DNA of 58,970 bases from DASSLY01 sp035689185 (GTDB lineage Bacteria > Actinomycetota > Actinomycetes > Actinomycetales > Dermatophilaceae): positions 1 through 58,970 of the forward strand of contig DASSLY010000119.1 of the NCBI GenBank assembly GCA_035689185.1, in the 5' to 3' direction. How positions within the stretch are numbered: position 1 is the first letter of the stretch; each line of letters opens with the position of its first letter. Of this stretch, positions 25,498-33,129 are shown piece after piece. The notes under the pieces were generated by a model. The model was not told the origin of the DNA and did no database searches. It saw only the letters and a list, made by a program, of their open reading frames with translations. Made by a program: the position numbers and the translations under genes.

Positions 25498-26076
25498 ATG
25501 GTGCGTCCGGCCGTCTTCGCCGCCCTGGGGCTGCTCCTCACCGGCTGCGGCAGCGCCACCGCCACGGCGCCGCCGGGGGCCCGGGTCACTGCCACGGCGG
25601 TGCCGCAGACCCCGACCAGCTCGCCCACCGATCCCACCCCTACGACGTCGGTGTCGCGCACGACCCAGGCCAGCCCGACCGCCACCGCGAAGGGCACGAC
25701 GGTCAAGGTGCGCAAGGGCGACATCGCCTCCTTCGCCTCACCGACCAAGAACATCGAGTGCATCGCGATCGCCGGCGGCGGCGACGCCGCCGAGTACGTC
25801 CGGTGCACCATCTCCGGCCAGGCGTGGAAGCCGCCCAAGAAGCCCGCCGGCTGCACCCTGGACTTCGGCACCGACGTGCAGGTCTCCGTCGACGGCGCGT
25901 CCTTCGTGTGTGCCGGCGACACGGTGCGCAATCCGCGCGCCAAGGTGCTCGGCGACGGGGACACCGTGCAGGCCGGCAAGATCGCCTGCTCGGTCAGCCA
26001 GACCGGGTTGCGCTGCCTGGACGCCAACAGTGACCACGGGTTCGAGCTGGGCAAGGAGCGGTACAAGCTGTTCTGA
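25498..26076 (+). CDS. Lipoprotein, DUF6636-like
   Basis: A 192-residue lipoprotein. The signal peptide ends in the lipobox LLTGC (Cys 17). A Thr/Pro-rich spacer of about 50 residues leads to a compact Cys-containing domain: ASFASPTKNIECIAI, EYVRCTISGQAW, CTLDFGTDVQVS, SFVCAGDT, KIACSVSQTGLRCLDANS and FELGKERYKLF. The SPTKNI(E/G)C pattern is typical of DUF6636 proteins, whose role is unknown. Six Cys residues suggest disulfides outside the membrane. The start is leaderless. Confidence 0.82.
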   Translation: MVRPAVFAALGLLLTGCGSATATAPPGARVTATAVPQTPTSSPTDPTPTTSVSRTTQASPTATAKGTTVKVRKGDIASFASPTKNIECIAIAGGGDAAEYVRCTISGQAWKPPKKPAGCTLDFGTDVQVSVDGASFVCAGDTVRNPRAKVLGDGDTVQAGKIACSVSQTGLRCLDANSDHGFELGKERYKLF

Positions 26077-26190
26077 CCGGTCTGCGCGCCGCCGGGCCGC
26101 GTCCGTCACGCCCTCGACGGCGAGCTCGTTGGGCCGTGGCGACCCGACCTCGCCGCTCGGCCAAGGGCTTCCGGCGGCAGTCCGCCCCGC

Positions 26191-28173
26191 TCAGCGGCCG
26201 CGGCGGGCCGTGAGATAGTCGGCCACGACGTACTCGCCGAGCCGGCCGATGTCCGGGGTGAAGACCCGGCCGCCGCACCGTCGCGCGATGGCGTCGACGA
26301 ACCGGGCCAGGCCGGGGTCCTCGCCGAGCATGAACACGTTGATCGACGCGCCGTACCGGGCGAGCTCGTCCACCTGGGCCACCGTCGCGCGAACCGTCTC
26401 CGGCAGCGCTGGCCAGTGGAAGTCGGGCTGCCCGTCGGCCAGCAGCCGGGCGGTCGGCTCGCCGTCGGTGACCACGAGCACCACCGGCTCGGCGTCCGGG
26501 TGCCGGCGCAGGTGCCGGGCGGCCAGCATCAGGGCGTGCTGCAGGTTGGTGCCCTGCACGTAGTCGGGCTCGATCTCCGCCAGCTGTGTCGGGGTAAGCC
26601 GCCGGGCGCTCAGGCCGAAGCCGACGATCTGCAGGGCATCCTGCCGGAACCGGGTCTCCACCAGATGCGACAGGGCCAGCGCGGTCTGCTTCATCGGGCC
26701 CCAGCGCCCCTCGGCCACCATCGAGAACGACAGGTCCACGCACAACGCCACGGCCGCGGTCGTCCGGCGCTCGGTCTCCACAACCTCGAAGTCCTCGACC
26801 GCCAGCCGGACGCCACCGGTGCCGATCCCGTTGCGCAATAAGGCGTTCGATACGGTCCGGACGGCATCGAGAGGCAGGTCGTCGCCGAACACCCAGCCGC
26901 GGGTAGCGCCCGTCCGCTCGTCGGCCTGCCCGGTCCGGCGGTCGTCGTGGTCGCCGCGGCCGGTGGCCAGGGAGGAGAACACCTGCCGCAGCGCGGTCTC
27001 GCCGAGCCGCCGGACCGCCTTCGGCGTCAGCCGCAGCCCGTCGTCACCGCGGTGGAGGTACCCCTGCCGCTCCAGTTCCCGCTCCAGTTCCCGCAGGGTG
27101 CGCAGGTCGGCGGCGGCCGCGGAGCCGAGCCGCTGCTCGAGCATCTCGACGTCCACATCATCCAGCGTCGCACCTGGAAACCCTTGGGAGAGCTGGCGGT
27201 CCAGTGCCTCCAGGTCGGCCAGCTCAGCGACGGCCTCGACCGCGTCACTGTAGTCCAGCGGTTCGCCGCCGGAGCCCATCTGCACCGGCCGGCCCCGGCC
27301 CATTCCCGGCCGGAGCGCCCGCACGTTGGCCGAGAGCTGCGCCATCTGGGAGGCCAGGTCCGGGTCCGACGCCAGGGCCTGGCTCATCAGCTGGGCCAGC
27401 TCCTCACGTTCCCGCGGCGACAGCGAGGCCATCATCCGCTCGGCCGCGGCCTGCCGCCGGGCGAGAGCGTCGATGAGCTCATCGACGTTGCGCGGGTTCT
27501 CCGGGAACAGCTCGCCGTGCCGGGCCATGAACTGCTCGAAACGGTCCGTCGTGTCCTCGCCCCGCGCGTGCGCCGCCAGCAGTTGGTTGAGGTCGTCGAG
27601 CATGTCGCGGATCTGCCGCATCGCCTCCGGATCCCCTTGCGACAGTGCGTTCTTCATCCCGGCGAACTGCGCGCCGAGCACTTCCCGGCGGAGCATGTCG
27701 CGGATCGACTCGTACGCCGCCCGCGCTTGCGCCGAGCGCCAGTCGTAGTCCGCCAGGGCCCGCACCGCGCCGGCGACGTCGTCCGGGATGGTGGCCAGCT
27801 CCATCTCGGCCAGCCGCGCCGCGTCGTCGTCGGCTGCGGCCAGCTCGTCCCGCTCGGCCGCCAGCGCTTGGTCCAGCGCCGCCCGGACCCGGTCCAGGGT
27901 CCCGGCCAGGTTGCCGCGGCGGCGGACCTGCTGCCGCATCCGGCGCACCCGCTCGACCAGCTCGTCCAGTCCGTCCCGCCCCTGGCGTCCGCGCCGCAGC
28001 AGGTCGCGCAACGCCTCTCGCAAGCTGCCTCCGGCCAGCACGTCCCGACCCACCTCGTCCAGGGCCGCCCGCACGTCATACGGCGGGGCCAGCGGGTCGC
28101 GGCCGCCGCGCCAGGGGCCGTAGCGGAACCGGCCGTGCGGGTCCTGGCGCGGGTCGTGCGGCTGGGCGGACAT
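26191..28173 (-). CDS. VWA domain protein partnered with a MoxR/ChlI-type ATPase
   Basis: A 660-residue protein. The N-terminal 400 residues are charged and helical. A von Willebrand A domain occupies about 455-640 with the MIDAS motif DLSFS in VALCVDLSFSMVAEGRWG, the Thr in YVQGTNLQHALM, and Asp in VLVVTDGEPTARLL. The next gene upstream in the operon encodes the AAA+ partner and ends two bases away. MoxR-VWA pairs act as metal-chelatase-like or chaperone machines; the client is unknown. A Gly/Arg-rich head (GRFRYGPWRGGRDPLAPPYD) is notable. Confidence 0.87.
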   Translation of the reverse strand: MSAQPHDPRQDPHGRFRYGPWRGGRDPLAPPYDVRAALDEVGRDVLAGGSLREALRDLLRRGRQGRDGLDELVERVRRMRQQVRRRGNLAGTLDRVRAALDQALAAERDELAAADDDAARLAEMELATIPDDVAGAVRALADYDWRSAQARAAYESIRDMLRREVLGAQFAGMKNALSQGDPEAMRQIRDMLDDLNQLLAAHARGEDTTDRFEQFMARHGELFPENPRNVDELIDALARRQAAAERMMASLSPREREELAQLMSQALASDPDLASQMAQLSANVRALRPGMGRGRPVQMGSGGEPLDYSDAVEAVAELADLEALDRQLSQGFPGATLDDVDVEMLEQRLGSAAAADLRTLRELERELERQGYLHRGDDGLRLTPKAVRRLGETALRQVFSSLATGRGDHDDRRTGQADERTGATRGWVFGDDLPLDAVRTVSNALLRNGIGTGGVRLAVEDFEVVETERRTTAAVALCVDLSFSMVAEGRWGPMKQTALALSHLVETRFRQDALQIVGFGLSARRLTPTQLAEIEPDYVQGTNLQHALMLAARHLRRHPDAEPVVLVVTDGEPTARLLADGQPDFHWPALPETVRATVAQVDELARYGASINVFMLGEDPGLARFVDAIARRCGGRVFTPDIGRLGEYVVADYLTARRGR

Positions 28174-28174
28174 C

Positions 28175-29563
28175 TCAGCCGCCGTAGACGGTGCGGCCGG
28201 CGACGGTGTCCTTGTCCAGCCGGCGGGTCAGGTGCAGTCCCTCCAGGACGAACTCCACTGCGGCCGCTGTCTGCCCGAGCGACGCGTCGTCCCCGTGACC
28301 GAGCCGGTCCAACACCTTGGACAGCCCGGGGACGGGGCCGAGCTGGCTCAACAGCTCGGCGGCCGAGACCAGCTCCCCGGTCTCCACGAGCGCTCCGTCG
28401 GCGAACAGTCCCGTGAAACCGGCCAGGTCGAGCCCGGCCAGCCGCGATCGGTAGGTCTCCGCGGTCGCGACCCGCCGCAGGTGCTCCAGCACCTCGCGCT
28501 CGCGGCCCTGCTCGCCCATCTCGAACTCCACCTTGCCCAGCAGGGTGGGCAGCACGGCCGGTATGTCGCACACGCGCGCCACCTGCTCCGGGTCGCCGAC
28601 CCGGGCCGAGCGGCGCAGGGCGCAGGCGGCGACCCCCTCCACCGCCGCGATGGAGAACCGGGCGGACACACCGGAGCGCTGGTCCACCGAGGCCGACTCC
28701 CGCAGTCCGCGCGTGAGCCGCGCGACCACCTCCACCAGGTGCTCCGGCACCTCGGCCACGGTGGCCGCCTCCTGACGCACCATGGCCACCTCGTCGGCGA
28801 CCTCGCTCTGGTAGTGGGTGCGGATCTCGGCGCCGAATCGGTCCTTCAGCGGGGTGATGATCCGCCCTCGGTTGGTGTAGTCCTCCGGGTTGGCCGTGAC
28901 GACCAGCAGCAGGTCCAGCGGCAGCCGCAGGGAGTAGCCGCGGACCTGGATGTCGCGCTCCTCCAGCACGTTGAACATCGCCACTTGGATCCGCTCGGCC
29001 AGGTCGGGCAGCTCGTTCAGCCCGAAGATGCCCCGGTTGGTGCGGGGGACCAGGCCGTAGTGCACCGTCTCCGGGTCGCCGAGGGTCCGTCCCTCGGCGA
29101 CCTTGACCGGGTCGACGTCGCCGACCAGGTCGCCGACGGAGGTGTCCGGGGTGGCCAGCTTCTCGGTGTACCGCTCCTCCCGGTGCCGCCAGGCGACCGG
29201 CAGGTCCTCGCCCATTTGCGCGGCGAGCCGGCGGCAGCGGCTGCATACGGGGTGGAGCGGGTCGTCGTTGATCTCGCAGCCGGCCACGGCCGGCGACCAC
29301 TCGTCGAGCAGGCCGGCCAGGGTGCGCATCAGCCGGGTCTTTCCCTGCCCCCGCTCGCCCAGGAGGACCAGGTCGTGCCCGGCCAGCAGGGCCGACTCGA
29401 GCTCGGGCAGCACGGTGTCGTCGAAGCCGACGATGCCGGGGAAGGCCGGCGTGCCGGTCCGGAGCCGGTCGAGCAGGTTCGCCCGGATCTCCGCCTTGAC
29501 CGACCGGGGCCGGTAGCCGGTGGCAAGCAGCTGTCCGAGGGTGGCCGGGTGCGGGGCAGTCAT
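28175..29563 (-). CDS. AAA+ ATPase, magnesium-chelatase subunit I / MoxR type
   Basis: A 462-residue AAA+ protein. Walker A is LLGERGQGKTRLMR (about 67-80). A Cys-containing insertion (GCEINDDPLHPVCSRCRRLA) looks like a zinc site and is seen in this actinobacterial subfamily. Further motifs are GIFGLNELPDLAERIQ (Walker B/ChlI-like), VVTANPEDYTNRGRIITPL (sensor 1) and KDRFGAEIRTHY with the arginine finger region. It should remodel clients through the VWA protein encoded two bases downstream. The ATG at 29563 lies six bases after a TAGCGT -10, so it is probably leaderless. Confidence 0.87.
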   Translation of the reverse strand: MTAPHPATLGQLLATGYRPRSVKAEIRANLLDRLRTGTPAFPGIVGFDDTVLPELESALLAGHDLVLLGERGQGKTRLMRTLAGLLDEWSPAVAGCEINDDPLHPVCSRCRRLAAQMGEDLPVAWRHREERYTEKLATPDTSVGDLVGDVDPVKVAEGRTLGDPETVHYGLVPRTNRGIFGLNELPDLAERIQVAMFNVLEERDIQVRGYSLRLPLDLLLVVTANPEDYTNRGRIITPLKDRFGAEIRTHYQSEVADEVAMVRQEAATVAEVPEHLVEVVARLTRGLRESASVDQRSGVSARFSIAAVEGVAACALRRSARVGDPEQVARVCDIPAVLPTLLGKVEFEMGEQGREREVLEHLRRVATAETYRSRLAGLDLAGFTGLFADGALVETGELVSAAELLSQLGPVPGLSKVLDRLGHGDDASLGQTAAAVEFVLEGLHLTRRLDKDTVAGRTVYGG

Positions 29564-29569
29564 GGGCCA

Positions 29570-29575
29570 ACGCTA
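29570..29575 (-). promoter_or_regulatory. Leaderless -10 of the MoxR-VWA operon
   Basis: TAGCGT on the minus strand, six bases before ATG 29563. It is divergent from, and 34 bases away from, the similar element for the App1 gene. Confidence 0.5.
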
Positions 29576-29609
29576 CGTCGGTGCGGTCGAAGGACGGACG
29601 GCGACCGCA

Positions 29610-29615
29610 TACGCT
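29610..29615 (+). promoter_or_regulatory. Leaderless -10 of the App1-fpg operon
   Basis: TACGCT, seven bases before ATG 29623. It overlaps a copy of the CCGCATAC motif (29605-29612). Confidence 0.45.
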
Positions 29616-29622
29616 CAGGGAC

Positions 29623-30681
29623 ATGTCTCGCCCGCACTCGGCGGCGATCGTCGAGGACGCCTTCCACCGTCGCACGAACGCGCTGCTGCACCGGCGTGGC
29701 TGGATCACCCGCACCATCGGCCACACCGGCTACGGCAGCCCGGAGTTCGTCCGGGTGCTCGGCCGGGTGCTGCTCAGCCGGCCACCGGGGGAGGGCCGGC
29801 CGGAGGACGCGGAGGACGCTCTGCAGGCCCGAGTCCGCGAGCTGCGAGGGCCGGACGAGCCGCGGGGGTGGCGGGCCTTCATCACCGCGCCGACCATGGG
29901 GCTGCCGGTGACGGTCACGGCGGGTGAGCGGGAGGTGCGGACCCGGACCGACCGCAGTGGCTACGTGGACGTCGTGGTGACCGGGTCGGGCCTGCCGGCC
30001 GGCTGGCACGAGGTGACCATCGCCGCGGAGGGGGCCGAGCCGGTGCGGGTGCCGGTCTGGGTGGTCGGGACGGACGTCACGTTCGGGCTGGTCAGCGACA
30101 TCGACGACACAGTGATGATCACGGCGCTGCCGCGGCCCATGATCGCCGCCTGGAACACCTTCGTCCGGCACGAGACCGCTCGGCACGTGGTGCCGGGGAT
30201 GGCGCCGATGTACCGCACACTGCTCGCCGAGCACGAGGGCGCGCCGATCTTCTACGTGTCGACCGGGGCCTGGAACACCGCACCGACCCTGACCCGGTTC
30301 CTGGCCCGTCACGGCTACCCCGCCGGCCCGCTGCTGCTGACCGACTGGGGCCCGACGAATACCGGCTGGTTCCGCAGCGGCCAGGAGCACAAGCGTGAGG
30401 CGTTGCACCGCCTGGCGCGCGAGTTCCCGCACATCCGTTGGACCTTGGTCGGCGACGACGGTCAGCACGACCCGAAGATCTACGGTGACTTCGCCCGGGA
30501 CCGGCCCGATGTCGTTGACACCATTGCGATCCGCGAGCTGACCCCGGCCGAGCAGGTGCTGTCGCACGGGCTTCCGGTGTCGAACGAGGAGTTCGGGCCC
30601 AGGCCCCGCCGGACCGTGCCGGTGGTGCGCGGCCCGGACGGGTACGTCCTGCTCCGGCTGCTCCGGGCAGCGGTGGCCTGA
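29623..30681 (+). CDS. App1 family phosphatase (DUF2183)
   Basis: A 352-residue protein. The HAD-like App1 catalytic domain holds the DxDxT motif in LVSDIDDTVMITALP (about residues 157-171), then FYVSTGAWNTAPTL, LLLTDWGPTN and LVGDDGQHDPKIYGDFARD with the metal-binding acidic residues. The N-terminal region contains a beta-sandwich-like part (VTAGEREVRTRTDRSGYVDV). The yeast prototype is a phosphatidate phosphatase; the bacterial substrate is not proven. Leaderless start at 29623. The glycosylase gene begins five bases downstream. Confidence 0.9.
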   Translation: MSRPHSAAIVEDAFHRRTNALLHRRGWITRTIGHTGYGSPEFVRVLGRVLLSRPPGEGRPEDAEDALQARVRELRGPDEPRGWRAFITAPTMGLPVTVTAGEREVRTRTDRSGYVDVVVTGSGLPAGWHEVTIAAEGAEPVRVPVWVVGTDVTFGLVSDIDDTVMITALPRPMIAAWNTFVRHETARHVVPGMAPMYRTLLAEHEGAPIFYVSTGAWNTAPTLTRFLARHGYPAGPLLLTDWGPTNTGWFRSGQEHKREALHRLAREFPHIRWTLVGDDGQHDPKIYGDFARDRPDVVDTIAIRELTPAEQVLSHGLPVSNEEFGPRPRRTVPVVRGPDGYVLLRLLRAAVA

Positions 30682-30686
30682 CCCCG

Positions 30687-31541
30687 GTGCCCGAGCTGCC
30701 AGAGGTCCAGGCGCTGGTCGACCTCCTCGGCTCGCGCATCATCGGCCTGGCCATTGCTGGGGTCGAGCTCGGCTCGATCTCGGTGCTGAAGACCTACGAT
30801 CCGCCGCCGCAGGCACTGGCCGGGCTGCCCGTGGCCGCCGTGAGCCGGCACGGCAAGTTCATCGACATCGACGCCGACGGGACGCACCTGGTGTTCCACT
30901 TGGCCCGCGCCGGCTGGCTGCGCTGGTCCGATGCCCTGTCGACGGCGATGCTGCGGCCGGGCAAGTCGCCGATCGCCTTGCGGTGCAGGCTCTCCGACGG
31001 CAGTGGCTTCGACCTGACCGAGGCCGGCACGCAGAAGCGGCTCGCGGCTTACATCGTCCGGGACCCGCGCGAGGTGCCCGGTGTCGCGCGACTGGGCCCC
31101 GAGCCGATGTCCTTGTCGCGCAACGACTTTGGCGCCCTCCTTGCGGGGCGCCGCACGCAGGTGAAGGGGCTTCTCAAGGACCAGGAGTTCCTGGCTGGCG
31201 TCGGCAACGCCTACTCCGACGAGGTGCTGCACGTCGCCCGGCTCTCACCGTTCGCGATCGCAGCGTCGCTGGACGAGGAACAGGTGGACCGGCTCTACGC
31301 CGCGCTGCAGGGCACCTTGACGGCGGCGGTCGCCGCCGCGTCGGGCAAGCCCGCCAAGGAGCTCAAGGACGCCAAGAGGGCGGGAATGCGGGTGCACGGG
31401 CGGACCGGCCAGCCCTGCCCGGTGTGTGGCGACGTGGTGCGGGAGGTCTCGTTCGCGGACTCCTCGCTGCAGTACTGCGCGACCTGCCAGACGGGCGGGA
31501 AGCCGCTGGCCGACCGGCGGCTGTCCCGGCTGCTCAAGTAG
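30687..31541 (+). CDS. Formamidopyrimidine-DNA glycosylase / endonuclease VIII family protein
   Basis: A 284-residue base-excision repair enzyme. The N-terminal catalytic Pro-Glu is in MPELPEVQALVDLLG; the lysine in SRHGKFIDI, the helix-two-turn-helix LLKDQEFLAGVGNAYSDEVL, and a four-Cys zinc finger (CPVCGD and CATCQTGG) complete the Fpg/Nei fold. It removes oxidised bases and cleaves the strand by beta/delta elimination. It belongs to the actinobacterial Fpg/Nei paralogue group rather than the classical mutM locus. The GTG follows the App1 stop by five bases in one operon. Confidence 0.92.
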   Translation: MPELPEVQALVDLLGSRIIGLAIAGVELGSISVLKTYDPPPQALAGLPVAAVSRHGKFIDIDADGTHLVFHLARAGWLRWSDALSTAMLRPGKSPIALRCRLSDGSGFDLTEAGTQKRLAAYIVRDPREVPGVARLGPEPMSLSRNDFGALLAGRRTQVKGLLKDQEFLAGVGNAYSDEVLHVARLSPFAIAASLDEEQVDRLYAALQGTLTAAVAAASGKPAKELKDAKRAGMRVHGRTGQPCPVCGDVVREVSFADSSLQYCATCQTGGKPLADRRLSRLLK

Positions 31542-31624
31542 CCGCCCTTCGGATGAGGGGGTTGGTGGCCTCGGGGCGCGCCCCAATACCAATCCGGACA
31601 CCTCGGGACGCCGCAAAACCCCAT

Positions 31625-31691
31625 CCGAACACCTGGGGGCGCCCGTTTTGGGCAGCGCCGAGGCCGGAAACGGGCCTTCCGGGGTGTCCGG
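31625..31691. repeat. 67-bp palindromic intergenic element, copy A
   Basis: The ends CCGAACACC and GGTGTCCGG are inverted repeats. Inside is a second hairpin, CCGGAA…TTCCGG, around ACGGGCC. Copy B at 48117-48183 has exactly the same length and the same order of parts, and both are followed by a GCGGGGCG run. A further half-site, CCGGACACCTCGGG, lies at about 31599. It sits between the glycosylase and ATPase genes. Confidence 0.7.
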
Positions 31692-31752
31692 TCGCGGGGC
31701 GACACGCCTAGCGCCTTCTGGCGAGATATCCCGGAAACGGTAGACAGCCGCA

Positions 31753-31758
31753 TACAGT
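31753..31758 (+). promoter_or_regulatory. Leaderless -10 of the AAA ATPase gene
   Basis: TACAGT, six bases before GTG 31765; no Shine-Dalgarno. It overlaps a CCGCATAC motif (31748-31755). Confidence 0.5.
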
Positions 31759-31764
31759 CCGATC

Positions 31765-32946
31765 GTGGACCCGGTACGCAACCCCTACGCCCCGGGCGCC
31801 GGCCAGCGCCCACCCGAGCTGGCCGGGCGGGGCGAACAGCTGCGGGCGTTCGACATCGTGCTCGAACGGGTGGCGAAGGGTCGGCCGGAGCGGTCCATCG
31901 TGCTGATCGGGCTTCGGGGAGTCGGCAAGACCGTGCTGCTGAACGCCCTTCGGTCCGCGGCGGTCCGATCCGGTTGGGGGACTGGCAAGTTCGAGGCGAG
32001 GCCGGACCAGGACCTGCGCCGGCCGGTCAGTGCCGCGCTCCACGTGGCCGTGCGCGAGCTGGGACATCCGCGCAAGGACCAGTCCGACCAGGTGCTCGGC
32101 GTCGTCAAGGCCTTCGCCGCGAGGTCCGCGGAGGGGTCCAAGCTGCGGGACCGGTACAACCCCGGGATCGCCGCCCCCGCGGCGACGGGACGAGCCGACT
32201 CCGGCGACATCGAGATCGACCTGGTCGAGCTTCTCACCGACGTCGGCGGGCTGGCCGCGGACGTCGGGCGCGGGGTGGCGGTGTTCGTCGACGAGATGCA
32301 GGACCTGCGACCGGCGGAGGTGTCGGCGCTCTGCGCGGCCTGCCACGAGATCAGCCAGAGCGGTGTGCCGGTCGTGGTCGTCGGCGCCGGACTGCCGCAC
32401 CTGCCGGCGGTGCTGTCGGCGAGCAAGTCCTACAGCGAGCGGCTCTTCGCCTACACCCGGATCGACCGGTTGGACCGTCCCGCAGCGGATCTGGCGTTGC
32501 AGGCCCCGGCCAAGGACGAGGCGGCGTCCTTCTCCGAGGAAGCGCTGGAGGCGATGTATGCCGTGACCGCCGGCTACCCGTACTTCCTGCAGGCTTACGG
32601 AAAGGTCGTCTGGGACGTCGCGCCGTCATCCCCGATCACCGCCGAGGACGTGCGGGTGGCGGCCCCGGAGGCGGAGGCGGAGCTGGCGGTCGGCTTCTTC
32701 GGGTCGCGGTTCGAGCGGGCGACCCCGGCTGAGCGGGAGTACCTGCGGGCGATGGCCGACGCCGCGGAGCCCGGTGCGGAGTCGGTCCCGACGGCTGCGG
32801 TGGCCGCGTTGCTCGGCCGCTCCGCGCAGTCGCTGTCGCCCGCGAGGGACGCGCTGCTCAAGAAGGGGCTGATCTACTCCGGCGAGCGCGGCCGGATCGC
32901 CTTCACCGTTCCCCACTTCGGCCGGTACCTGCGCGCGCAGGGGTGA
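31765..32946 (+). CDS. AAA ATPase (AAA_16/archaeal-type ATP-binding protein)
   Basis: A 393-residue soluble ATPase that begins MDPVRNPYAPGAGQRPPELA, the usual head of this family, followed by GRGEQLRAFDIVL, Walker A LIGLRGVGKTVLLNAL, Walker B VAVFVDEMQDLRPAE and sensor VVVVGAGLPHLPAVL. The C-terminus carries a winged-helix-like region (AVAALLGRSAQSLSPARDAL…GRIAFTVPHFGRYL). Such proteins resemble Orc1/Cdc6 and STAND ATPases. The role is unknown; DNA or RNA binding is possible. The gene stands alone with a palindromic repeat upstream. Confidence 0.85.
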   Translation: MDPVRNPYAPGAGQRPPELAGRGEQLRAFDIVLERVAKGRPERSIVLIGLRGVGKTVLLNALRSAAVRSGWGTGKFEARPDQDLRRPVSAALHVAVRELGHPRKDQSDQVLGVVKAFAARSAEGSKLRDRYNPGIAAPAATGRADSGDIEIDLVELLTDVGGLAADVGRGVAVFVDEMQDLRPAEVSALCAACHEISQSGVPVVVVGAGLPHLPAVLSASKSYSERLFAYTRIDRLDRPAADLALQAPAKDEAASFSEEALEAMYAVTAGYPYFLQAYGKVVWDVAPSSPITAEDVRVAAPEAEAELAVGFFGSRFERATPAEREYLRAMADAAEPGAESVPTAAVAALLGRSAQSLSPARDALLKKGLIYSGERGRIAFTVPHFGRYLRAQG

Positions 32947-33081
32947 GGGCGACGGACGTCGTCGGCAGCCCATGCCCGGCATACCCGGCAGACCGGGTGC
33001 CCCTGTGAGCACGTGGTCTGATTTCATGACCCGCTCGGAGGAGCAGTTCGCGGCGTTCCTGTCGGACCTGGACGACGCATG

Positions 33082-33118
33082 CCGAGGGCCGGGCCCCAGC
33101 GGGGACACCGGCCCTCGG
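33082..33118. terminator. Bidirectional terminator hairpin
   Basis: CCGAGGGCCGG and CCGGCCCTCGG form a perfect 11-bp stem around a 15-base loop that itself contains GCCCC…GGGG. It lies 12 bases beyond the end of the minus-strand secreted-protein gene and serves both converging genes. Confidence 0.7.
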
Positions 33119-33129
33119 CCTGCCGCCGG

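Noticed and set aside
27654..29726. Long minus-strand open frame over the VWA/MoxR genes
   Set aside because: It is an out-of-frame shadow. The MoxR and VWA frames hold Walker and MIDAS motifs and explain the region.
32972..33100. Short plus-strand frame containing FMTRSEEQFAAFLSDLDDACR
   Set aside because: It looks protein-like for about 25 residues but then runs through the strong terminator hairpin into the antisense of the secreted-protein gene. No Shine-Dalgarno or family match; at most a fragment.
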